Under the pieces are notes generated by a model, which saw only the letters and a program-made list of their open reading frames with translations, did not search any database and was not told the DNA's origin. 64,000 bases of DNA from Thiohalocapsa sp. ML1 (GTDB lineage: Bacteria; Pseudomonadota; Gammaproteobacteria; Chromatiales; Chromatiaceae). The stretch is taken from positions 1-64,000 of the forward strand of contig NZ_JABX01000010.1 of assembly GCF_001469165.1 (NCBI RefSeq), given 5' to 3'. Shown one piece after another: positions 34,402-43,476 of this stretch (the stretch's first letter is position 1; every line of letters begins with the position of its first letter). The position numbers and the translations under genes were made by a program.

Positions 34402-35625
34402 ATGGACACCACCGACCTCTGGACCGAGCTCGCCACCCCGGGCGGGCGCATCGTCTATCTCGTCATGGACGGCTTAGGCGGGCTGCCGAGCCCGGACACC
34501 GGGCGCTCGGCGCTGGAAATGGCCGAGTCGCCGAACCTAGACGACCTCGCCCGCGACTCGTCCTGTGGACTGATCGAGATCGTCGGCCCCGGCATCACGC
34601 CCGGCAGCGGTCCGGGGCATCTCGCGCTGTTCGGCTATGAGCCGCTGCGCTGGCGCATCGGGCGCGGTGTGCTGTCCGCGCTCGGCATCGACTTTCCGCT
34701 GCAACCGGGCGACCTCGCCGCGCGCGCGAACTTCGCAAGCCTGAACGACGCCGGCGACATCACCGACCGCCGCGCGGGCCGCATCCCGACAGACCTGAAC
34801 CGGCGGCTCTGCGACAAGATCAAGGCATCGGTGACGCTGGACTTCCCGGGCGACTACTTCTTCGAGCCGGAGTCCGAGCACCGCGCCGTGCTGGTGCTGC
34901 GCGGCGAGGGGCTGTCGGATGACCTGCCGGACACCGACCCGCAGCAGACCGGCCGCCCGCCGGTGGACATGGCACCGGCCAGCGACTTGAATAGCGATAA
35001 GGCGGCGCAAAGCGCCCGGCTGGTGGCGGATTTCCTGCGCCAAGCACATGCCGCGCTCGCGGACGAGTCGCCGGCGAACGGGCTCTTGCTGCGCGGCTTT
35101 CAGCGCTATGAGCGGCCCCCGGGGCTCGCCGAGCGCTTCGGCCTCAACGCGCTCTGCCTCGCCGCCTATCCGATGTACCGCGGCCTGTCGCGGCTGCTCG
35201 GCATGGAGGTGGCGCCGTCGCCGGAGGGCATCGACGGGCTCTTCGACGCCATCGAGCAGCACTGGCACGACGACTTCGACTTCTGCTTTATGCACGTGAA
35301 GGGCACCGACTCCGCCGGCGAGGACGGGGACCTCGCACGCAAGGCCGCCGTCATCGAGGCGGTGGACGAGCAACTCCCGCGGCTCCTGTCGCTTTGCCCC
35401 GACGTGCTGGTCATCACCGGCGATCATTCGACGCCGGCCTCCATGGCCGCGCACAGTTGGCACCCGGTGCCGGTGCTGCTGCGCGCGCGCCACGCGCGGC
35501 GCGACGAGGTGGTCCGCTTCGAGGAGACCGCCTGCCTGGGCGGCGCCCTTGGGCTGCGCCCCGGTTGGCATCTCATGGGGCTCGCGCTGGCGCACGCGCA
35601 TCGGCTGAAGAAGTTCGGTGCCTAA
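34402..35625 (+). CDS. apgM: 2,3-bisphosphoglycerate-independent phosphoglycerate mutase, archaeal type
   Basis: A 407-residue member of the ApgM family, in the alkaline phosphatase superfamily. It interconverts 3- and 2-phosphoglycerate with two metal ions. Seen: the N-terminal metal site VYLVMDGLGGLPSP, the catalytic-loop region PGITPGSGPGHLALFGYEP with its serine, FCFMHVKGTDSAGEDGD, and the C-terminal metal site VITGDHSTPASMAAHSWHPV. The length matches the family. ACGGAG precedes the ATG at 34402. The gene lies 105 bases after the GlgE-like enzyme on the same strand. A redundant mutase next to stress genes may serve glycolysis or gluconeogenesis under special conditions; this is inferred. 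Confidence 0.93.
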   Translation: MDTTDLWTELATPGGRIVYLVMDGLGGLPSPDTGRSALEMAESPNLDDLARDSSCGLIEIVGPGITPGSGPGHLALFGYEPLRWRIGRGVLSALGIDFPLQPGDLAARANFASLNDAGDITDRRAGRIPTDLNRRLCDKIKASVTLDFPGDYFFEPESEHRAVLVLRGEGLSDDLPDTDPQQTGRPPVDMAPASDLNSDKAAQSARLVADFLRQAHAALADESPANGLLLRGFQRYERPPGLAERFGLNALCLAAYPMYRGLSRLLGMEVAPSPEGIDGLFDAIEQHWHDDFDFCFMHVKGTDSAGEDGDLARKAAVIEAVDEQLPRLLSLCPDVLVITGDHSTPASMAAHSWHPVPVLLRARHARRDEVVRFEETACLGGALGLRPGWHLMGLALAHAHRLKKFGA

Positions 35626-35795
35626 ACAGCGGGGCTGAGCCTGAGCGACGCATCATGGCGTTGTCGTCATGGTCGTTTTCCGATTGCGACGATGACAACG
35701 AAGTCGAAGGCCGAATCTTCGGTCCACCTCCGGCAGCAGGATAGGCGGCGGCGCTATGCAACAATTGCGCTCAGGTTTCCCTCGGTGGCCGGCCC

Positions 35796-37073
35796 GTGCT
35801 CGATTCGCTGACCCGCATCGTCGATCGTTCCCTCATCCGGCTGCGTTGGCTGTCGGTGGCCGCGATGGTGCTGGCGGCGCTCGCGAGCCCGCACCTGCTC
35901 GGCCCATCGCCGCTCCGGGACATCCTGCTCCTGTACGCCGGAGCGGTCGGACTCATCAACCTCGCTTTCCTGATCACGGGCCGGCTCGGCGCCGCCGCTG
36001 CCGACGCCGGGAGCACGGCCTGGTGGATGGCGCCAGCGGTGCAGCTCGGCTTCGATCTGCTGGCCTGGGGCGGCTACGTCTTCTTCTCCGGCGGCGCGAC
36101 GAATCCGCTCATCTCGCTCTTGCTGCCGCTGGTGGCCATCGGCGCGCTGGTGCTGCCGCCGCGGCAGGCGTGGACCCTGGCACTGGCGGCGGTGCTGATC
36201 TACTCCGGCCTCTGGCGCTTCCATGTGCCGCTCCAGATCGAGGATGTCGCCCGCGCCGGGCCGCTGCACCTGTTCGGCATGTGGCTGGTGTTCGTGATGT
36301 CGGCGGTCTTGGTGGTGGGGTTCATCCTGCAACTGTCCGCCCGCGTGCGCCTGCGCGACGGCGCACTCGCCGCGGCCCGCGAGCAGGCGCTGCGCGACGA
36401 CTGGCTCATCGCGCTCGGCGCGCAGGCCGCCGCTGCGGCGCACGCGCTGGGTACGCCGCTCGCCAGCCTGAACGTGCTGACGGATGATCTGCTGGACGAC
36501 CCGCGCCTGCCGGACGCCTTCGCCGCCGATGTGCGCGCCATGAAGACGGAGCTCCGCCGCTGCAAGGCGACCCTGGGCCAGCTCAGCGCGCAGGCAGGCC
36601 AGACCGGCGGCGAGCCGGCACCGCGCCACCCGGCCGACGCCTGGCTGCAACGGCTGGTCCAGGGCTGGCGCCAGGCACATCCCCAGATTGCCGTCGCCAT
36701 GGCGCAGCAGCCGCTCGTCGACGCCCATCTGGTGCAGGCGGACAGCGCGTTGGAGCGGGCCATCACGAACCTGCTCGACAACGCGGTGCGCGCCGGCGCC
36801 CGCCGCATCCGGGTTTCGGCAGAGGCCGCGCTCGGCACGCTCAGGGTCGAGATCACCGACGACGGCGGCGGCATCCCGGCGGCGGCGCTGGCGGCCTTCG
36901 CGGCCCGCGAGCCACAGGCGGCAGCCGGCGGGCTCGGCGTCGGCCTGCTGCTAGGTCGCGCGGCGGTGGAGCGCCGCGGCGGCAGCCTTGCGCTCGCCCC
37001 GCGCACCAACACCGCCGGCACCCTGGCGCTGCTGCAACTGCCGCTGGCGGCGGAGGCCGGACATGTCGCCTGA
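35796..37073 (+). CDS. regB: Redox sensor histidine kinase, RegB/PrrB family
   Basis: A 425-residue membrane kinase with about six transmembrane segments in residues 15-180. The quinone-binding region reads GGATNPL (residues 99-105), where the usual motif is GG-x-x-NPF. The H-box is AAAAAHALGTPLAS with His216. Cys256 in ELRRC lies exactly 40 residues after the histidine, the same spacing as the redox-active His225/Cys265 pair of Rhodobacter RegB. The ATP domain has NLLDNAVRAGA and DDGGGIP. The start is a GTG at 35796. The stop overlaps the start of the RegA-like regulator by 11 bases. In purple bacteria this pair controls photosynthesis, carbon and nitrogen fixation by redox state. Confidence 0.88.
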   Translation: MLDSLTRIVDRSLIRLRWLSVAAMVLAALASPHLLGPSPLRDILLLYAGAVGLINLAFLITGRLGAAAADAGSTAWWMAPAVQLGFDLLAWGGYVFFSGGATNPLISLLLPLVAIGALVLPPRQAWTLALAAVLIYSGLWRFHVPLQIEDVARAGPLHLFGMWLVFVMSAVLVVGFILQLSARVRLRDGALAAAREQALRDDWLIALGAQAAAAAHALGTPLASLNVLTDDLLDDPRLPDAFAADVRAMKTELRRCKATLGQLSAQAGQTGGEPAPRHPADAWLQRLVQGWRQAHPQIAVAMAQQPLVDAHLVQADSALERAITNLLDNAVRAGARRIRVSAEAALGTLRVEITDDGGGIPAAALAAFAAREPQAAAGGLGVGLLLGRAAVERRGGSLALAPRTNTAGTLALLQLPLAAEAGHVA

Positions 37074-37620
37074 GCCGGCGCGGCTGCTGCTGGTGGATGA
37101 CGACGCGCACTTCCGCGCCGTGCTAGGGCGCTCGCTGACGCGGCGCGGCTTTCTGGTGGACACCGCCGCCGCGCCCGAGACGGCGCTGTCGCTGTGCACC
37201 GAGCGCCCGCCGGCGCACGTGATCCTGGACATGAACCTCGCCGGTCGCTCCGGCCTGACGCTGATCCGCCCGCTGTTGGACCTGGCCCCGCGGGCGCGCA
37301 TCCTGGTACTCACCGGCTATGCGAGCATCCCCACCGTGGTGAGCGCGATCAAGCTCGGCGCCGCGCAGTACCTGGCGAAGCCCGCGGACGTGGCGGACAT
37401 CCTGCGTGCCCTCGCGGACGACGGCGACGGCGCGGCACCCGCCGAGCCGGCCCCGACGCAGCGCCCGAGCGTGCACCACGTGGAGTGGGAGTACATCCGG
37501 CGCACCCTCGCCGAGCACGGCGGCAACATCAGCGCCACGGCCCGGGCGCTCGGCATGCACCGGCGCACGTTGCAGCGCAAGCTCGGCAAGCGCCGCCCGC
37601 CGCCGCCGCCGGCTGGCTGA
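37063..37620 (+). CDS. regA: Response regulator, RegA/PrrA/ActR family
   Basis: A 185-residue two-domain regulator. The receiver domain has the acidic pocket VDDD, phospho-acceptor Asp56 in VILDMNL, TGYASIPT and the lysine in YLAKPAD. A Pro/Ala-rich hinge follows. The C-terminus is a Fis-type helix-turn-helix (WEYIRRTLAEHGGNISATAR, ALGMHRRTLQRKLGKRRPP), the strongly conserved RegA DNA-binding end. The start at 37063 overlaps the kinase by 11 bases, so the pair is translationally coupled. It ends nine bases from the end of the convergent TonB receptor gene. Confidence 0.93.
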   Translation: MSPEPARLLLVDDDAHFRAVLGRSLTRRGFLVDTAAAPETALSLCTERPPAHVILDMNLAGRSGLTLIRPLLDLAPRARILVLTGYASIPTVVSAIKLGAAQYLAKPADVADILRALADDGDGAAPAEPAPTQRPSVHHVEWEYIRRTLAEHGGNISATARALGMHRRTLQRKLGKRRPPPPPAG

Positions 37621-37629
37621 GCGACGGCA

Positions 37630-39894
37630 TCAGAACCGCAGGTTGACGCCGACGTAGAAGGACCGCCCCATGCCCGGCACCGCGGTACCCCAGGCGAGGG
37701 TGCCGTCGGTGGGGTTGATCACCATGGTCCGGCCCTGGCCGACATAGGCACCGCCGAGCGGCAGGTCGTACATGCGATCAAGCAGGTTCTCGACGCCGAA
37801 ATCGAGCCGCACCTTGGGCCAGGCGTAGCTGGCGCGCAGGTTGACGAGGGAGTAGCCGGGGGTCTCGATCTCGTTGCGCACCGTGGACAGATGATCTTTG
37901 GTGTCCACCATGACCACCTCCAGCGCGTTGTCCCAGCCGCCGAGGGCCTGGGTGAGCGTCAGGGTCAGGTTGAGGGGCATGATGTTGTAGAGCCCCGCGC
38001 CGGTGTCGAGGTTCTTCCCTCGCGTATAGCCGAGCACGCCGGCGAGGCCGAAGCGGCCGAGCTTGCCCTCGCCGAGGGGCAGCCTGCCAGCCACGTCGAT
38101 GCCGTAGAGCTCGGCATCCTGGTTGGCATAACGGAGCACGTTGAATCGATTCGCCCGCCAGGTGGCCGGGTCATAAGCAACGGCGTCGATGTAATCGGTG
38201 ACGCGGGTGTAATAGGGCGTCGCCGTCAAAGCTCGGGTATCGTCCGGGTTCTGCCAGGCAAAGGTGAGTGCGACGGTGTCGGCCTGTTCCGGCGCAAGGT
38301 CGATGTCGCCGACGTAGCCGTTCCCGTCGCCGACGGTGTTGTTCATGATCGCGGCCATGGTCCAGCTCGACCAGGTGTAGCGCTCATAGAGACTCGGCGA
38401 GCGCACCAGGTGCGCGTAGCCGAGCTCGATGCGCGCGTGCTCGTCGATGCTGTATTGGGCGAGCAGGCTCAGGTTCAGGTTGCCGTCAATGCGGGCACGG
38501 TCGCTGGCGTTGAAGGCGAGCGCCTCGGCGCTCTGGTTGCCGGGGGCCGTCGGCGCGCTGCTGTAGCCTCGAACGTCGCCGGTGTCCATGTCCACCCACT
38601 CGTAGCGCACGCCGAGCAGCGCGAGCCAGTCCGCCGCCGGGCGCATCTCCAGCTCGCCGAACAGCGCAAAGCGATCGCGCTGCCCATCGTTGATGTTGTC
38701 GAAGGTGCCGGGCCACATGGCGGCACCGGACGGCGGCCACCAGTCGTCGAGGTCGTAGCCGCGATACTCGGCCCCCAGGCGCAGCAGGTGGCGCGCGGAC
38801 AGGTCGATGTCGGCGGTGAGCCCGAGGCCGAGCGTCTTGCTTTCGGTGTACATCGGCATGCCCTCGGCGCAGGTGCTGCCGATGGGCGCGCAGGGCATGC
38901 CGTTGATGGCCATCATGCCGGAGGCGGGTCCGTACCAGAAACGCTTGTCCGGGCCGAAGTCCATGAAATGATCCACCTTCTCGTAGAAGGCCTGCGCCGC
39001 GAGCCGCCCCCACGCGAAGTCGCCGCTGTAGCGGAGATTGAGCTGGGTTGCCTCGTTGCCGAGCATGTCCATGCGCTGATTGGGATAGAGCTGCCGCGGC
39101 ACGTCCTGGTAGCTCACCTGTGCCGTCAAGAGGTGATTGTCCCGGCGCCACGCGAAGCCCAGGCGCTGGCTCTCGGTCTCGTAGGCGCTGGAGCCGACCT
39201 CGTCCAACCCCAGGGTGTGGCCGACGCGGCCGGTGGCGGTGGTGGTCTTGAAGTCGCGGGCCGCGTCGTAGTTGTCGGCGTTGGCGAGGGCGCCGACGTA
39301 ACGCAGGCCGACCTGCTCATTCGCCGCGGTGGCGGCGAGATTCGCGCCGTAGGCATCGCCGTTGCTGCGGTAGTAGCCGCCGAGCTCGCCGCCGAGCAGC
39401 GTCTCGCCGGGCGCCGCCAGCTCCGGCACCAGCGTCTCGGCAACGATGCTGCCGCCGATGCTGTCGCCGCCCTGGCTCACCGGCACGATGCCGGCATACA
39501 CCGCAACCGAGCCGATGGCATTGGGGTCCACATAGGACAGCGGCGGATTCATGTGGTTTGGGCAGGAGGCGGTGAGGTCCATGCCGTCGATCCTGATCCG
39601 CAGCCGATTGTCCGCGAGGCCACGGATGGCCGGCAGGCTCGATACGCCGCCCGCGCCGTAGAGGCTGACGCCGGGCACCTGTCGCAGCAGCGCGGCGCTG
39701 TCGCTGGTGCGGGCGCGGGCGCGCTCAAGCTCGGTGCGATCGAGCACCGTCGCCGTCGGCAGCGCGCCGGACTGCGCGGGCCTGACGACGATCTCATCGA
39801 GTGTCGTGACACTGTCCGCGTGCACCGGCCCGCCGGCCGCGACCGCGGCACCGGCAAGTGCCAGCAACGCCCGTACGCTGTAACTGTGCGCCAT
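37630..39894 (-). CDS. TonB-dependent outer-membrane receptor
   Basis: A 754-residue receptor: signal peptide to about residue 26 (AAGGPVHA), a plug domain (TTLDEIVVRPAQ, LLRQVPGVSLYGAGGVSSLP, RGLADNRLRIRIDGMDLTAS), then a 22-strand-type barrel ending in the outer-membrane signature GVNLRF. The plug contains CPNHMNPPLSYVDPNAIGSV, a Cys/His/Met cluster, and an extracellular loop has MPCAPIGSTCAEGMPMY. Both hint at a soft metal such as copper, but this is inference. The ATG at 39894 is preceded by AAGGGGC. It is convergent with the RegB/RegA-like pair at a spacing of nine bases. Confidence 0.88.
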   Translation of the reverse strand: MAHSYSVRALLALAGAAVAAGGPVHADSVTTLDEIVVRPAQSGALPTATVLDRTELERARARTSDSAALLRQVPGVSLYGAGGVSSLPAIRGLADNRLRIRIDGMDLTASCPNHMNPPLSYVDPNAIGSVAVYAGIVPVSQGGDSIGGSIVAETLVPELAAPGETLLGGELGGYYRSNGDAYGANLAATAANEQVGLRYVGALANADNYDAARDFKTTTATGRVGHTLGLDEVGSSAYETESQRLGFAWRRDNHLLTAQVSYQDVPRQLYPNQRMDMLGNEATQLNLRYSGDFAWGRLAAQAFYEKVDHFMDFGPDKRFWYGPASGMMAINGMPCAPIGSTCAEGMPMYTESKTLGLGLTADIDLSARHLLRLGAEYRGYDLDDWWPPSGAAMWPGTFDNINDGQRDRFALFGELEMRPAADWLALLGVRYEWVDMDTGDVRGYSSAPTAPGNQSAEALAFNASDRARIDGNLNLSLLAQYSIDEHARIELGYAHLVRSPSLYERYTWSSWTMAAIMNNTVGDGNGYVGDIDLAPEQADTVALTFAWQNPDDTRALTATPYYTRVTDYIDAVAYDPATWRANRFNVLRYANQDAELYGIDVAGRLPLGEGKLGRFGLAGVLGYTRGKNLDTGAGLYNIMPLNLTLTLTQALGGWDNALEVVMVDTKDHLSTVRNEIETPGYSLVNLRASYAWPKVRLDFGVENLLDRMYDLPLGGAYVGQGRTMVINPTDGTLAWGTAVPGMGRSFYVGVNLRF

Positions 39895-40036
39895 CTTGAT
39901 GCCCCTTGCGACGATCCCAGACCGCAGGAATTGTCCAGGAACATCCGCAAACCGGGGATGCGACAAATTGTCGCGGCGTCCCGCCGCTGCAGCGACAACG
40001 ACAACGACAACGAAGCCGAGACCTGGAGCCGATCCC

Positions 40037-42694
40037 TCACTCCGGCGCTGCGGGCACCACCGCCGGCAGCCGATCCGGTCCCGGCACCGCTTGGCCCGTG
40101 TCCTCTCCGTTGCGCTTGCGGATCTGTCGGTTCAGCGTCCGAAAGCCCTCCTCGATGGACGGCTCCATGACGACGATACGCCCCTGGCTCAGGATCACGC
40201 GCACGAGCTGCGGCATGCCCGACTCCGCGGTGGCCTCCAGAAACACCCCCTGCATGTAGGTGACGACGCCATCGATAGGCACGACGACCATGCGTCCGCG
40301 ATCCGCCCGGGCGCCGCGCTGATCCCACAGCGTCAGCTCCTGGGACACGATCGGGTCCTGCTTGATGAAGGCGTCTACCTGTGCCGGGCCATAGACCAAA
40401 GTCCCCTTCGGAAAGCTGTAGATGACGATGCGGCCGTAGTTGTCGCCATCGCTGCCGACCACGGCCAGCGCGCGCATGTTGCGCTGGCCGAGCGGGGTCA
40501 TCGGCACGAACAGCAGGTAGTCGAACTGGTCGCGGTCGAGGAGGTTCAGCGTCAGGTAATAGGACGTGATGCGATGAATATCGTCGCGCCATTGCACCGT
40601 CGGCATCTCCCAGGCGTCCTCCTGGTTGTAGAAGGTCTGCGGATTGGTCTGGTGGTAGCGGGCATAGACGTCCATCTGCACGTCGAAGAGCCGGTAGGAA
40701 TAGCGCATGTGCGCCTGCAACGCCGACGGCATCTCGGAAAGCGGCTTGAACAGGCCCGGATAGATGCGCGCATAGGCCGCCGCGATGGGGTCCGTCGGGT
40801 CCACCAGATAATAGTCAACGGTGCCGTTGTAAGCATCCACGACGACCTTCACGGAATTGCGCACATAATTAAACGGGATGTCGAACCGGCGCACTTTCTG
40901 ATCGTACGGCTTGGAGTAAGGATACCAGTCCGAGTGCGTCAGAATGTCTTGAATCCAGTACAGCTTGCCGTCGGCGACCACGACATAGGGGTGCTCGGCG
41001 AGCGTCAGGAACGGCGTCAGCGTGTTGATCCGCTCCATGATATTGCGCCGAAACAGGAGGCGGCTCGCCGCGGTCGTCTGCGTGGTGTACAGAATGTTCT
41101 CATCACGGAAATAGATCGCAAACACCAGCTTGCGGAACAGACTGCCGATCGGCACGCCGCCCTGTCCGCGATAGTCCGTCAGATAGGTCTCGCCGTTGGC
41201 GGCAAAGTCGATCTCGCGGCTCGCGTTGGGCGCGATGACCGGGTGGTACTCGCCGGTGCCGAAGTAGATCGCGGGCTCCTCGATCTCGAGCCCAGGCGAA
41301 GACTCCGGCGGAATGCCCCTGACGAACCAATTGGTCGGCTCTGCGCCGCCTTGGGCGGCCGGCGTCATCACGATGCCGTAGCCGTGGGTGTACTTGAGCC
41401 AGCGGTTGACCCAGGTCGGCGCCGGGTCGGTTAGCTTGTCGAGGTGGATCTCGCGGGCGGACAGGAACACCTGCTGATAGACGTCGTTGATCTCATAGCG
41501 ACCCACATCGACCGCCTCGAACCGGTAGTAGGGCCGGATCTCCTGGAGCTGCCGATAGACCTTGAGCAGGCCGTCCTCGTCCCAGATCGGGATGTTGTGG
41601 AGGCTGACGGCAATCTCCGGCGTCACCTCCTCCCAGGCATCATCGCGAATCGGATACTCTCGGGTCTCCACGTCCGTGAGCCCGTAGGCCGCGAGCGTGG
41701 CGCCGATGTTGTTCATCATGTACGGCGCCTGGCGGGTCATCTCGTTGGGCTGGACGACGAATTCCTCCACGGCGGCCACCACCGCCGGCGTCCAGCGCAG
41801 TACCAGCACGGCAATGAGCGCGACCAGGGTGACGCCGAGCGCCGCGGTCCCCTTGCCGGTGTTGAGCCGGTACAGCAGAAAGCCGCCGGCGAACAGCAGC
41901 AGCAGCATGGCCGCGATGATGAGCGGCAGCGTGACCACCATCTCGCCATAGCCCGGGCCGTAGAACAGCGGCAGGTGCCGGTCCGTATAGAGCAGCATGA
42001 AGGCGTCGCCGAGGAAGTAGAACGCGCCGAGCAGGAACAGTGCCGCCGCGACCACGGTCAGATGCACCCGCGCGCCACGGCGCAACCGTGTGCCACCGCC
42101 GCGGCGCGGCATCGCGCGGTGCTCCAGGCGATATAGCAGCAGTAGCCCGATCAGCACCACCACCAGCGCGGCGACGACCTCGGCATAGATCAGCACATAG
42201 ATGGGCAGCGAGAACAGGTAGAAGCTCAAGTCGAGGCCGAACACCGGATCATCGCTGCCCGCTTCCGGCGCAAATAGAAAGAGTAGCGTGTCCTGCCAGC
42301 GAAAGAACAGCGGCAACGCGACGAGTATGGCCAGCGCCAGCGTCAGCGGTAGATACAGCGCGAGCGAGCGGGACTGAAAGGCGTGATAGATGCGGTGCGC
42401 GCGGCGCTGTTGCGCCGTCTCTACGCCGAGCTCGTGCGGTTGGCGTGCGCCGAGGAATCTGGCCCCTAGCCGGAAGTTCAAGAAGAACAGCAGGAAGAAA
42501 AAGACCACCGCCGCGATGAACACGACATAGCGGTAGAGGAGCCGCTGCCAGAAATAGTCCCCATAGCCCAGCGCATCGAACCACCAGAGCTCGACGAGAA
42601 AGTTGTGCAGCAGCCAGCCGAACAGCGCCGCCAGGACGACGAAGGCGAGCAGAACGCCGAAGACGATGAAAGACGCGCGTTTCCAGCCGGGCAT
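40037..42694 (-). CDS. UPF0182 family large membrane protein, copy 1
   Basis: An 885-residue UPF0182 (COG1615) protein. About seven membrane segments occupy residues 1-310 (ASFIVFGVLLAFVVLAALFG, VVFIAAVVFFFLLFFLNFRL and others). The long extracytoplasmic domain has the family phrases VQPNEMTRQAPYMMNNI, YTHGYGIVMTPAAQGG, YFGTGEYHPVIAPNASREID, RNSVKVVVDAYNGTVDYYLV and GDNYGRIVIYSFPKGTLVYG. Family function is unknown. The ATG at 42694 has a strong GGAGGA site. GC content appears lower than that of neighbours. A clear paralogue lies at 48394 on the other strand. Confidence 0.9.
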   Translation of the reverse strand: MPGWKRASFIVFGVLLAFVVLAALFGWLLHNFLVELWWFDALGYGDYFWQRLLYRYVVFIAAVVFFFLLFFLNFRLGARFLGARQPHELGVETAQQRRAHRIYHAFQSRSLALYLPLTLALAILVALPLFFRWQDTLLFLFAPEAGSDDPVFGLDLSFYLFSLPIYVLIYAEVVAALVVVLIGLLLLYRLEHRAMPRRGGGTRLRRGARVHLTVVAAALFLLGAFYFLGDAFMLLYTDRHLPLFYGPGYGEMVVTLPLIIAAMLLLLFAGGFLLYRLNTGKGTAALGVTLVALIAVLVLRWTPAVVAAVEEFVVQPNEMTRQAPYMMNNIGATLAAYGLTDVETREYPIRDDAWEEVTPEIAVSLHNIPIWDEDGLLKVYRQLQEIRPYYRFEAVDVGRYEINDVYQQVFLSAREIHLDKLTDPAPTWVNRWLKYTHGYGIVMTPAAQGGAEPTNWFVRGIPPESSPGLEIEEPAIYFGTGEYHPVIAPNASREIDFAANGETYLTDYRGQGGVPIGSLFRKLVFAIYFRDENILYTTQTTAASRLLFRRNIMERINTLTPFLTLAEHPYVVVADGKLYWIQDILTHSDWYPYSKPYDQKVRRFDIPFNYVRNSVKVVVDAYNGTVDYYLVDPTDPIAAAYARIYPGLFKPLSEMPSALQAHMRYSYRLFDVQMDVYARYHQTNPQTFYNQEDAWEMPTVQWRDDIHRITSYYLTLNLLDRDQFDYLLFVPMTPLGQRNMRALAVVGSDGDNYGRIVIYSFPKGTLVYGPAQVDAFIKQDPIVSQELTLWDQRGARADRGRMVVVPIDGVVTYMQGVFLEATAESGMPQLVRVILSQGRIVVMEPSIEEGFRTLNRQIRKRNGEDTGQAVPGPDRLPAVVPAAPE

Positions 42695-43476
42695 GGTTCC
42701 TCCGGGTCGAGTCGAGCCGCCGGTCACCTGCCGCAGGGCCGCCGGGGCAGGCGATTAGGTGCCGTGCGTGCGAGCGCTTCAGTTGGCGGGGCCTTTTGGT
42801 TGTGGTCGTCGATGTCGTCTAGCGGAGCGAGCACGGCAACAACATCCGACGGATGCTTTCGGGTCTCGCCGGGGTCGAGTCTCAGCGAAACCTGGAGCAA
42901 GTTCCGTTCCGGCCCGAAGCGCTGTGTCGCGCAGGTTGGGGGCCGACTTGCGTTGATCCCCGGGCCGGCCGCCGTCTGCTGCGCCGGCGACCAGGAGCCG
43001 GCGCAGGTCGACGTCGTCCAGCGCCAAGCGTGCCTCGCCCTGCAACGGGCGGGCGTCCAGGGTGGCGGGCCGCGCTTAGCGGGCCGCGCTTAAACGCTCC
43101 GCCATGGGGTCTCCCTGGGACTGGACAGATCAAAACAGCGGCAACAACGCAGGATTCGTGCCTGCCCGGGCGGCCGGGGTCGATGCCGAGCGCGCGCCTG
43201 GCTCGCCCGCGCCCGCCGGCAGCCGCCGCCGCGGGCACCGGCGGAAGCGAAGCCCCGGGCAAAAGCCACCAGTTGCGGGGCAAACCGCCCGCGCCACCGC
43301 ACACCAGGCGTCGGCGCAGCCTGCCTGCGGGGCGCAGCGAGGCGCAAAAGGCCGCTTCGGGCGGCTGTTTTCGCGCATGCATCCGGCGCCGGTGCGGCTG
43401 GAACGTCCCTTGCTGCAAACCGACACCGGGCCATGCGTGGTCCAGACAGCCCCTACTGAGAGCAGATCCAGAAAGC
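42695..43476. other. 782-base divergent intergenic region
   Basis: The longest gap in the window, between UPF0182 copy 1 and the glycine-zipper gene. Several frames are open on both strands but have shadow-like Arg/Ala/Pro composition and no ribosome site. A 14-base direct repeat (GCGGGCCGCGCTTA twice) lies at 43065-43092. No RNA gene or other element was recognised. Confidence 0.4.

Noticed and set aside
37891-40170. 759-codon plus-strand frame opposite the TonB receptor
   Set aside because: Shadow of the receptor gene; no ribosome site and no family features.
42779-43476. Several open frames in the 782-base gap
   Set aside because: Both strands are open at similar length with Arg/Pro/Ala bias; no start signal or recognised domain.
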